From: CAZQCI01 sp964592255
Lineage (GTDB): Bacteria; UBA10199; SBBF01
Length of the DNA: 8,878 bases
Direction of reading: 5' to 3'
Assembly: GCA_964592255.1 (NCBI GenBank)
Contig: CAZQCI010000089.1
Coordinates: 1 to 8,878, forward strand
The translations under genes were made by a program, and so were the position numbers. Within the stretch, counting starts at the first letter, position 1; every line of letters starts with the position of its first letter. Below the pieces are notes generated by a model. It did no database searches and was not told where the DNA came from. It was given only the letters and a program-made list of their open reading frames with translations. Shown piece by piece: positions 1 to 5,917 of the stretch.

Positions 1-17
1 ATACTAAGGGGAGGAGG
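1..17. repeat. Half of a REP-like hairpin at the left edge
   Basis: The first bases read tac followed by taaggggagg. The ten-base string taaggggagg also occurs at 3143-3152 as the right arm of a hairpin in the large palindromic element inside the liv operon, and the tac triplet matches the loop of that element's other hairpin (3107-3109). This is therefore probably the right half of another copy, with the left half outside the window. The match is short, so the call is tentative. Confidence 0.4.
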
Positions 18-76
18 ATTTTTGATTTAAATACTGATGCGCGTAAGGTGAGTTAATGAACTTCGTGAAGAAGTCC

Positions 77-106
77 TTGCCTTTGAGGGTGTAACTCAAG
101 TACTTT
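77..106 (+). promoter_or_regulatory. Possible sigma-70-like promoter of the liv operon
   Basis: TTGCCT at 77-82 and TACTTT at 101-106 are separated by 18 bases and lie just before the livK ATG at 113. If used, transcription would begin at or next to the start codon, giving an almost leaderless mRNA; this would fit the lack of a Shine-Dalgarno sequence there. Both hexamers are imperfect, and the real promoter may be further upstream, outside the window. Confidence 0.2.
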
Positions 107-112
107 TAAGAT

Positions 113-1252
113 ATGAAAAAAATTCTTCTTCTTTCCATTTTTCTTTTTCCTTTTTTTATATCGTGCGCTTCCCAACCTACTGATGATTTGGTGATAGGAG
201 AATATGGTTCCCTCACGGGAGATACCGCTACTTTTGGTCAGTCTGTTCACAAAGGTGTGATGTTAGCGACGGAGGGGGCTAATGCCAACGGGGGTTTACT
301 AGGAAAAAAAATTCGCATCGTTACAGAAGATGACCGAAGCCTTGCCGAAGAAGCAGCCACGGCTGTTTTGAAGCTTATTAAGCAAAATAAAGTGGTGGCT
401 CTCATCGGTGAAGTGGCTTCTTCCCGTAGTTTGGCCGCCGCTCCTGTGGCTCAAAAAAATAAAATTCCGATGATTTCACCGGCCTCTACTAACCCACAAG
501 TGACTCTTGTTGGGGACTATATTTTTCGTGCTTGTTTTATCGACAGTTTTCAAGGTGAAGCCATGGCGAAGTTTGCTTTTAATACACTCCATCTAAAAAA
601 TGTGGCGATCTTAAAGGATATTAAAAATGATTATTCCATCGGGTTGGCTGATTTTTTTCAAAAAACATTTACGGCCCTTGGTGGAACCATTACTTCAGTG
701 GAATCTTATTCTGCAGGCGATATCGATTTTCGCGCACAATTAACAACCGTGTTTGCAAAAAACTCTCAACGACCCATGCCAGAGGGTTTATTTATTCCGG
801 GGTATTATACCGACGTGGGTCTTATGGCTCGGCAAGTGCGAGAATTAGGTTTTTCTGGCCCTTTAATGGGAGGGGATGGTTGGGATTCTTCCAAAACTCT
901 TGAAATTGGTGGAGATGCTGTTGAGAACAGTTATTTTTCTAACCATTATTCCACCGATGATCCCGATCCGGCTGTTCAAAATTTTATTAATCAATTCAAA
1001 GAAAAATATCACGAAGTACCCGATGCGATGGCGGTTTTAGGTTATGATGCTACCAATATGTTGTTTGAGGCCATACGCAAAAGTGGGTCTGTAGAAGGAG
1101 ATAAAATCCGTTCCGCCTTGGCGGCCACTCAAGGTTTTAAGGGAGTCAGTGGTCTTATTTCCATGGATGCCGATCGTAATGCTCATAAAAAATTGGTCGT
1201 TTTAAAAATCGAAAATCATCAATTTAAATTTATACAAAGCGTGCAACCGTAA
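113..1252 (+). CDS. livK: Branched-chain amino acid ABC transporter, substrate-binding lipoprotein
   Basis: This is the periplasmic receptor of a HAAT-family importer (Peripla_BP_6, LivJ/LivK type), which captures leucine, isoleucine, valine or a related amino acid and hands it to the LivHM channel. The 379-residue length is normal. Residues 1-17 form a short signal sequence (MKK, then a Leu/Phe-rich core) ending FIS-C18, a plausible although non-ideal lipobox, so the mature protein is probably membrane-anchored. Lobe 1 begins with IGEYGSLTGDTATFGQ (28-43). SSRSLAAAPVAQ (103-114) and MISPAST (120-126) correspond to the ligand-contact region of LivJ. GGDGWDSS (253-260) is in lobe 2. Gene order (binding protein, two permeases, two ATPases) fixes the system. 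The exact ligand cannot be told from sequence; related proteins also bind urea, amides or aromatic acids. The ATG at 113 has no clear ribosome-binding site, only a weak taag, but it is the only start that gives a complete signal peptide. Confidence 0.93.
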   Translation: MKKILLLSIFLFPFFISCASQPTDDLVIGEYGSLTGDTATFGQSVHKGVMLATEGANANGGLLGKKIRIVTEDDRSLAEEAATAVLKLIKQNKVVALIGEVASSRSLAAAPVAQKNKIPMISPASTNPQVTLVGDYIFRACFIDSFQGEAMAKFAFNTLHLKNVAILKDIKNDYSIGLADFFQKTFTALGGTITSVESYSAGDIDFRAQLTTVFAKNSQRPMPEGLFIPGYYTDVGLMARQVRELGFSGPLMGGDGWDSSKTLEIGGDAVENSYFSNHYSTDDPDPAVQNFINQFKEKYHEVPDAMAVLGYDATNMLFEAIRKSGSVEGDKIRSALAATQGFKGVSGLISMDADRNAHKKLVVLKIENHQFKFIQSVQP

Positions 1253-1253
1253 C

Positions 1254-2141
1254 ATGTTTCTCCAACAACTGATCAACGGTGTTTCTTGGGGGTTTCTCTA
1301 CGCGCTCATTGCCTTGGGTTATACCATGGTCTACGGCATTATCCGTTTGATTAATTTTGCCCATGGGGATGTTTACATGATCGGCGCCATGTTAGGTTAT
1401 TACGTGGCCCGATCTTTAGGAAGTACTGGGGCTATGCCATTTTTTGTGGTGTTGGTTTCATCCATGTTTCTTTGCGGGTTGCTGGGTTTTTTAATTGAAA
1501 AATTAGCTTATAAGCCTGTGCGGTCGGCGCCTCGGATTACGGCTTTAATTACGGCCATTGGCGTTTCTCTTTTTTTGGAATATGGCGGCCAACTTCTCTT
1601 TGGGGCTGATCCTAAATTTTTTCCACATCTTATTGAAAGTCACGATTTATTTACCGCGAAGGGTTTAGTCATCAATAATATCCACGTTCTTATTATTGTT
1701 GTCACTTTGGGGCTTATGGGCTTGCTTCGTTTTATTGTTATGAATACCAAAATTGGCCGTGCGATGAGGGCGGTCAGTTATTCTCATGATGCAGCTGCAT
1801 TGATGGGAATTCCAGTAGGTAGGGTGATTTCCTTTACTTTTGTTTTAGGGAGCATGTTGGCGGGGGCGGCTGGAGTTTTAGTGAGTTTGGCCAACTATAA
1901 AGTGGATCCTTTAATGGGTATTATGCCTGGCCTTAAAGCCTTTGTGGCTGCGGTTTTAGGAGGAATTGGGAATATTCCGGGTGCCGTAGTGGGTTCTCTT
2001 TTTCTAGGTATTTCAGAAACCATGGTCACAGCTTATGTGTCTTCAACTTATCGTGATGCGTTGGCATTTGTTATTTTAATTTTGGTATTGTTATTTAAGC
2101 CGACAGGATTGTTTGGTGGGCGCTCTCAAGAAAAGGTGTGA
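1254..2141 (+). CDS. livH: Branched-chain amino acid ABC transporter permease LivH
   Basis: This is an inner-membrane permease of the BPD_transp_2 family. With LivM it forms the channel through which the LivK cargo enters the cytoplasm. The 295 residues are almost entirely hydrophobic helices. Family signatures are GYTMVYGIIRLINFAHGD (22-39), the cytoplasmic coupling loop TKIGRAMRAVSYSHDAAALMG (165-185) that contacts the ATPases, LKAFVAAVLGGIGNIPGA (227-244), and the terminal FKPTGLFG (281-288). The ATG lies one base after the livK stop and no Shine-Dalgarno sequence is visible (the bases before it are the end of livK), so translational coupling to livK is likely. Its stop overlaps the livM start. 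Length and motifs are typical and nothing appears broken. Confidence 0.95.
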   Translation: MFLQQLINGVSWGFLYALIALGYTMVYGIIRLINFAHGDVYMIGAMLGYYVARSLGSTGAMPFFVVLVSSMFLCGLLGFLIEKLAYKPVRSAPRITALITAIGVSLFLEYGGQLLFGADPKFFPHLIESHDLFTAKGLVINNIHVLIIVVTLGLMGLLRFIVMNTKIGRAMRAVSYSHDAAALMGIPVGRVISFTFVLGSMLAGAAGVLVSLANYKVDPLMGIMPGLKAFVAAVLGGIGNIPGAVVGSLFLGISETMVTAYVSSTYRDALAFVILILVLLFKPTGLFGGRSQEKV

Positions 2142-3061
2142 TGCGTAAAAGAATTATTTCATTTTCTATTGTCATCGGTGTTCTTCTTCTGCTTCAGTGG
2201 GGCAGCTCATTTGTTTTTAATTCTTATTTTGCGCAAGTGTTGGGGTTGATCGGCATCAACATTATTCTTGCGGCTTCTCTTAATCTCATTACTGGTTTTA
2301 CTGGGCAGTTTTCTTTGGGGCATGCAGGGTTTATGGCCCTTGGGGCTTATGGTAGTTCGGTTTTATCGGTTTATTGTGGGCCGTTTTTACCGTTGGAGAC
2401 CATGATAGTCCAACAATTATTTTTTGTTTTTGTTCTTGTGATGGGTGGTTTGTTTGCCGCGGTGTGCAGTTTGTTGGTTGGTATTCCTAGTTTGCGTTTG
2501 AAAGGCGATTATTTAGCTATTGTCACATTAGGGTTTGGAGAAATTATCCGTGTTCTTGTTTTAAATATTTCTTTTGTGGGTGGGGCACGTGGGTTTTCGG
2601 GTATTCCAACATCCACCAACCTTTTTTGGATTGGTTTGAGTGTGTGGCTTACGTTAACGAGCTTAAAAAATATGCTTTATTCTCCGCGTGGCAAAGCCTT
2701 TGTTGCGGTTCGTGATGATGAAATTGCCTCCGAGTCTTTGGGTATTAACACGACACGGGTGAAGGTGACGGCTTTTGTGATTGGTGCTTTTTTTGCCGGT
2801 CTTGCGGGTGGATTGATGGCCCATTTTATTGGGTATTTAAACCCATCTTCTTTTTCGTTTTTAAAATCAGTTGAAATTATCACTATGGTTGTTTTGGGAG
2901 GTTTGGGGAGCTTAATCGGTTCTGTGGTTTCTGCCGTAGTGCTGACGTCTTTGCCGGAATTTTTACGTTTTTTAAGTGATTATCGGATGATTTTTTATTC
3001 CCTGTTGTTAATCCTCATGATGATTTTTAGACCGCAAGGAATTATGGGGACGAAGAAATAG
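2141..3061 (+). CDS. livM: Branched-chain amino acid ABC transporter permease LivM
   Basis: This is the second permease half, partner of LivH, and an integral inner-membrane protein of 306 residues. The signature NLITGFTGQFSLGHAGFMAL (48-67) is diagnostic for LivM. The coupling loop is RGKAFVAVRDDEIASESLG (183-201), VVLGGLGSLIGS (250-261) follows, and FRPQGIMG (296-303) closes the protein. I chose the ATG at 2141, which shares its A with the livH TGA stop. It has aagg at 2133-2136 about four bases upstream, one of the few visible ribosome-binding sites here. A GTG at 2138, directly in front and in frame, would add one residue but sits too close to that site. E. coli LivM has a longer N-terminus; the short form seen here is common elsewhere. 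Confidence 0.95.
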   Translation: MRKRIISFSIVIGVLLLLQWGSSFVFNSYFAQVLGLIGINIILAASLNLITGFTGQFSLGHAGFMALGAYGSSVLSVYCGPFLPLETMIVQQLFFVFVLVMGGLFAAVCSLLVGIPSLRLKGDYLAIVTLGFGEIIRVLVLNISFVGGARGFSGIPTSTNLFWIGLSVWLTLTSLKNMLYSPRGKAFVAVRDDEIASESLGINTTRVKVTAFVIGAFFAGLAGGLMAHFIGYLNPSSFSFLKSVEIITMVVLGGLGSLIGSVVSAVVLTSLPEFLRFLSDYRMIFYSLLLILMMIFRPQGIMGTKK

Positions 3062-3084
3062 GATTTGAAGAGTTTGAAAAAAAT

Positions 3085-3164
3085 AACTCCCCCTTACCCC
3101 CTCTTATACTAAGAGGGGGAACATGTATTCCTCCTCTTAGTGTAAGGGGAGGCCAGGTGGGGTT
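3085..3164. repeat. BIME/MITE-like palindromic element between livM and livG
   Basis: Two 37-base arms (3085-3121 and 3128-3164) are inverted repeats of each other around catgta, with 29 of 37 positions identical by my alignment. Four of the eight differences still allow G-T pairing in the RNA. Each arm also contains its own hairpin: 3097-3106 with 3110-3119 is a perfect 10-bp stem with loop tac, and 3130-3139 with 3143-3152 is a 10-bp stem with one G-T pair and loop gtg. So the element is two REP-like hairpins facing each other. No T-run follows, so it is not a normal intrinsic terminator. It fills most of the 121-base gap between livM and livG and could affect mRNA stability or relative expression. 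Confidence 0.8.
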
Positions 3165-3182
3165 ACTCAGCCTTATGGTATT

Positions 3183-3950
3183 ATGCCTTCACTTTTATCG
3201 GTAAAAAATTGCAGTATTCGTTTTGGAGGATTAACGGCTATTAATGCCTTAAATTTAGACTTGGGCTATGGGGAGTTGATGGCGGTGATTGGCCCCAATG
3301 GGGCAGGTAAAACCACGTTTTTTAATTTACTGACGGGACTCTATCAGCCAACTTCCGGCGATATTTTTTTTAAAGAACAATCTATCCGTAATTTTAATGT
3401 GGCAGAGATCAACCGATACGGCATTGCGCGTACATTTCAAAATATTCGGCTGTTTGCCAGTTTAAGTGTTTTGGAAAACATAATGGTGGCTTTAAATGGC
3501 CGTGTCCAATCTGGGCTTGTGTCTTCTGCGTTGGCCTTAAAGTCGGTTTTACTTGAAGCGGAAGATTTAAAAGAGCAGGCCTTGAAGTTTTTAAAATTAT
3601 TTCATTTGCAAGCCCATCAGGACGAAAAGGCGGTTCATCTTTCTTATGGGGATCAACGTAAATTGGAAATAGCCCGTGCGTTGGCTACTAGTCCCCAGCT
3701 TCTTTTATTGGATGAGCCCGCTGCAGGGATGAATGCTTCCGAAAAGAAAGAATTGGTCGATTTAATTCGTAACATCCACGCGGAACAAAAAATTTCCATT
3801 CTTCTTATAGAGCATGACATGAAAGTGGTAATGAACTTGGTGCCACGTATTATGGTGTTAGATTACGGTGTGGCCATTGCTGAAGGAAGTCCGGAAGAAA
3901 TTAGAAAAAATCCTCAGGTGATTGAGGCGTATTTGGGGGAGGGCGTGTAG
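3183..3950 (+). CDS. livG: Branched-chain amino acid ABC transporter ATPase LivG
   Basis: This cytoplasmic ATPase pairs with LivF to power the importer. It has 255 residues, the family's usual length. ABC motifs are all present: Walker A GPNGAGKT (37-44), Q-loop Gln86 in ARTFQNIRLF, signature LSYGDQRKLEIARAL (153-167), Walker B LLLLDEP (173-179), and the switch His211 in LLIEHDM. The signature is LSYGDQ rather than LSGGQ, as is usual for LivG. PAAGMN (179-184) after Walker B is typical of LivG. The gene stands 121 bases after livM, and the palindromic element occupies the gap. No Shine-Dalgarno sequence is seen before the ATG; the purine-rich aggtgggg ending the palindrome lies about 20 bases upstream, too far to serve. 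An upstream ATG at 3175 is out of frame. Confidence 0.95.
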   Translation: MPSLLSVKNCSIRFGGLTAINALNLDLGYGELMAVIGPNGAGKTTFFNLLTGLYQPTSGDIFFKEQSIRNFNVAEINRYGIARTFQNIRLFASLSVLENIMVALNGRVQSGLVSSALALKSVLLEAEDLKEQALKFLKLFHLQAHQDEKAVHLSYGDQRKLEIARALATSPQLLLLDEPAAGMNASEKKELVDLIRNIHAEQKISILLIEHDMKVVMNLVPRIMVLDYGVAIAEGSPEEIRKNPQVIEAYLGEGV

Positions 3951-3968
3951 CTTAATCAACTTCTTATC

Positions 3969-4676
3969 ATGACCTTGAAAATAGAAAATCTACATGTCTC
4001 GTATGGTGCCGTTAAGGCTTTGCGTGGTGTTTCTGTGGAAGTCAAAGACGGGGAGGCCTTTACCTTAATTGGCAATAATGGTGCGGGTAAAACAACTTTG
4101 GTTAAAGCTATTTCGGGTCTTGTTCCTAAAAATGAAGGCTGCATTATGTATGATGGAGTGGATATTACTCGGCTTCCGGTCCACGAGATTGTGCGTTTGG
4201 GTTTGGTGCAGGTGCCGGAGGGGCGGATGATTTTTCAAAATCTATCCGTCCGTGAAAACTTGGAACTGGGGGCGTATACTAAAAAAGATTCGGCTAAAAA
4301 TAAAAAAAATTTGGAAGACGTACTTGTTTTGTTTCCTCGTTTAAAAGAACGGCTCACTCAAAAATCCGGAACACTTTCTGGTGGGGAACAACAAATGTTG
4401 GCCATTGGTCGGGCTTTGATGACGGAGCCTAAACTGCTTTTATTGGACGAGCCGTCGTTGGGATTAGCGCCTAATCTAGTTCAGCAGATTTTTAAAAGCC
4501 TTAAGGATATTCATGCTCGTGGTGTGTCGTTATTGCTTATTGAACAAGACGCCTTTTTAGCGTTGCGTTCCACGATGCGTGCGGCCGTGTTGGAGTCGGG
4601 CCAAATTCGGTTGCAGGGTGAAAGTGTTGCGCTTTTAAATAATGAAGAAGTGAAGAAAAGTTATTTGGGTTTTTAA
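3969..4676 (+). CDS. livF: Branched-chain amino acid ABC transporter ATPase LivF
   Basis: This is the second ATPase of the importer, 235 residues, of normal length. Walker A is GNNGAGKT (35-42), the Q-loop is Gln81 in QVPEGRMIF (the VPEGR motif is diagnostic for LivF), the signature is LSGGEQQMLAIGRAL (136-150) and Walker B is LLLLDEP (156-162). The switch position is Gln193 (LLIEQDA) instead of His; this is normal in LivF, whose family has EQN/EQD here, so it is not a defect. The gene is 18 bases after livG and ends the operon. No ribosome-binding site is obvious before the ATG. Its stop is only five bases from the convergent vapC stop, and I see no convincing terminator hairpin between them. 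Confidence 0.95.
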   Translation: MTLKIENLHVSYGAVKALRGVSVEVKDGEAFTLIGNNGAGKTTLVKAISGLVPKNEGCIMYDGVDITRLPVHEIVRLGLVQVPEGRMIFQNLSVRENLELGAYTKKDSAKNKKNLEDVLVLFPRLKERLTQKSGTLSGGEQQMLAIGRALMTEPKLLLLDEPSLGLAPNLVQQIFKSLKDIHARGVSLLLIEQDAFLALRSTMRAAVLESGQIRLQGESVALLNNEEVKKSYLGF

Positions 4677-4681
4677 CTTGG

Positions 4682-5086
4682 TCAGATCTTTGTCCAATCT
4701 TGTATTTTTAATCCTAAAACTCTGGAAAACTCTTTTCTGTTGTGTGTGACTAATGTGGCATTCGCGGCCATGCTAGTTGCGGCAATAATGAGGTCATTGG
4801 CGCCGATAATGGTTCCTTTTTTTTCCAGTGAAGCCCTGATGTCAGAATAGATTTCTGCCGCTTCGTGACCAAAATCGATGATTTCGAAGGGGGATAGGAA
4901 TTGTTGGATTTTGAGTAAAGTGTCCGCAGCATGGGTGCTTTTTCTGGCCCCCAATAAAAGTTCAGCTTCGACAAGGGAAGGAATTTTAATCTGCGCTGGC
5001 GTTCTTTTTTGAAGATGTGTGGCAATGGAGGGGTATTGGCCTTTAAGAGCGTAAATGCAGATATTGGTATCGAGGCAAAAAATCAA
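4682..5086 (-). CDS. vapC: VapC-type PIN-domain ribonuclease toxin
   Basis: This is the toxin half of a type II toxin-antitoxin pair: a Mg-dependent endoribonuclease with a PIN fold. Several relatives with the LDTNICIY start cut initiator tRNA(fMet), but the target here is inferred only. At 134 residues the length is typical. The acidic active-site residues are visible: Asp6 in CLDTN, Glu42 in VEAELLLG, and Asp98 in GANDLIIAA. LVTHNRKEF (112-120) is the usual C-terminal motif, with Asn116 at the fourth polar position. The catalytic set looks intact. The start is TTG at 5086, embedded in the antitoxin stop (TTGA), with a good GGGAG at 5092-5096 inside the antitoxin gene. This arrangement couples toxin translation to the antitoxin and keeps it low. 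No in-frame ATG that would preserve Asp6 exists. Confidence 0.9.
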   Translation of the reverse strand: MIFCLDTNICIYALKGQYPSIATHLQKRTPAQIKIPSLVEAELLLGARKSTHAADTLLKIQQFLSPFEIIDFGHEAAEIYSDIRASLEKKGTIIGANDLIIAATSMAANATLVTHNRKEFSRVLGLKIQDWTKI

Positions 5087-5313
5087 ATGATCTCCCGTTT
5101 GGAATCTTTTGAAAGGGATGGTTGATTAGGGCGCGTCATATCCGATTTTTTAAGGCTTCCAAAGAGATCGAAAAAGCCGGAGGGCCAAGCGCTGTCGATA
5201 GAGCTTTCTAAACGGTTGCGAACCCAGCTGGAAAGAGATGTTTTTTCGTTTTGGGCTGACCGTTCTATTTTTTTGAGCATTTTTTCATCTATGTATAAAT
5301 TGAGTTGTGGCAT
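5083..5313 (-). CDS. vapB: VapB-like ribbon-helix-helix antitoxin
   Basis: This 76-residue protein is encoded directly upstream of vapC and overlaps it by four bases. Residues 3-37 (QLNLYIDEKMLKKIERSAQ, then KTSLSSWVRNRL) read as a short beta strand followed by two helices, the ribbon-helix-helix DNA-binding fold. The C-terminal part, with WPSGFFDLFGSL (43-54) and then RPNQP and a charged KREII end, resembles the toxin-wrapping tail of known VapB antitoxins that carry a WPxGFF/YFxLFGS motif. The protein should neutralise VapC and, with it, repress its own promoter. The ATG at 5313 has no Shine-Dalgarno sequence. The family assignment rests on motif memory and on context, both of which agree. 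Confidence 0.85.
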   Translation of the reverse strand: MPQLNLYIDEKMLKKIERSAQNEKTSLSSWVRNRLESSIDSAWPSGFFDLFGSLKKSDMTRPNQPSLSKDSKREII

Positions 5314-5346
5314 GAAATTAGATTAACAAAAAAGAACGGCTTATTC

Positions 5347-5391
5347 AAGTATAATTGGAAAGTATATTTACGGAATTTCCTTCACTGACAA
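5347..5391 (-). promoter_or_regulatory. Putative vapBC promoter with tandem direct repeats
   Basis: On the minus strand, TTGTCA (5391-5386) and TATACT (5366-5361) are 19 bases apart and would start transcription near 5354, about 40 bases before the vapB ATG. Two ten-base direct repeats, AAGTATAATT (5347-5356) and AAGTATATTT (5360-5369) on the plus strand, match at nine of ten positions with a 13-base period and cover the -10 region and start site. That is where an autoregulatory VapB operator would be expected. The -35 overlaps the end of the pilin-like gene. The spacing is long, so the call is weak. Confidence 0.3.
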
Positions 5392-5808
5392 CGAACCGGT
5401 AAGTGGGTTATAGGTGATTTTATAGTCGCCGGATTCTTGATAGTTTTCTAAAATTCCGAAATTTTGATTCGTAGAAAAAAGATATTCTGTATCACTTAGC
5501 TTAAGCCAAGTGGTGTCGCTTAGGCCTTTGGGTAAAACGGAGTCAAAGCATTGCAAGCAGACGGAAGGGGCCGGGTTGGCATCTAACAGAGGAGGGTAGG
5601 TGTCGGAGTCTTGCAGTACTTTATCGTAATGCCAAGCGGCGATTGCGGCTTTAACGGTTTTAACAGTTTCTTCCAATTTGCCTACCTGAGAATGATGCCG
5701 CAGATAGAAAAATAAGGGGATAGAGCTTGCAATTAAAGCCGTGATCATGAAAAGGACGATGATTAATTCTTTAATACTGAAACCCTTTTGAGAAAATAAT
5801 TTTGGCAT
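5368..5808 (-). CDS. Type IV pilin/pseudopilin-like protein
   Basis: This 146-residue protein has a class III (prepilin) signal: a nine-residue basic leader ending KG9, then F10-SIKE14 and a hydrophobic helix to about residue 36. Cleavage after Gly9 gives mature Phe1 and Glu5, the hallmarks of type IV pilins and type II secretion pseudopilins. The rest is an amphipathic helix (about 40-62) and a small globular domain with CLQC (Cys84, Cys87), a possible disulfide or metal pair, and a closing hairpin-like YKITYNPLTGSLSV. The size fits minor pilins or GspG/GspH-like pseudopilins, but no precise subfamily is recognisable. No assembly genes (ATPase, platform, peptidase) are nearby, so it would rely on machinery encoded elsewhere. 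The ATG at 5808 begins one base after the stop of the toxin remnant (5810) and has no clear ribosome-binding site. Confidence 0.8.
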   Translation of the reverse strand: MPKLFSQKGFSIKELIIVLFMITALIASSIPLFFYLRHHSQVGKLEETVKTVKAAIAAWHYDKVLQDSDTYPPLLDANPAPSVCLQCFDSVLPKGLSDTTWLKLSDTEYLFSTNQNFGILENYQESGDYKITYNPLTGSLSVKEIP

Positions 5809-5809
5809 A

Positions 5810-5890
5810 TCAGCGATATATCTCTTTGCGGTGGATAATGGTATAGATAATTACTTCCCGATGATGCTCATCAATTAAATAAAGAATATG
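5810..5890 (-). pseudogene. Remnant of a RelE/ParE-family toxin (C-terminal 26 codons)
   Basis: Read on the minus strand from 5890 to the TGA at 5812-5810, the sequence encodes HILYLIDEHHREV followed by IIYTIIHRKEIYR. This closely follows the end of RelE/ParE toxins: the RILYxID strand, a turn, the REVxIxxVxH strand, and a final HRKEVYR-like segment with the catalytic-region basic and tyrosine residues. No start codon is available, and immediately upstream the same frame has four stops in a row (TGA TAA TAA TAG). The N-terminal two thirds of the gene are missing and no antitoxin lies beside it. It therefore looks like the tail of a decayed toxin gene between the coiled-coil gene and the pilin-like gene. 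The family call is by eye and short, hence moderate confidence. Confidence 0.55.
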
Positions 5891-5917
5891 CTATTATTAT
5901 CATGAAAAAACTAGAAA

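Noticed and set aside
7..105. Minus-strand 33-codon open stretch (KYLSYTLKGKDFFTKF...) as a gene remnant
   Set aside because: It has no start codon, I recognise no family, and two plus-strand frames of the same bases look equally protein-like, so I could not support a call.
3085..3164. Intrinsic terminator after livM
   Set aside because: The hairpins are strong but no T-run follows, the operon continues in the same direction, and the mirrored double-hairpin structure fits a REP/BIME-type repeat better.
4545..4550. Missing switch histidine in LivF (Gln193) as a sign of a dead ATPase
   Set aside because: Gln at this place is normal for LivF (EQN/EQD); all other ABC motifs are intact.
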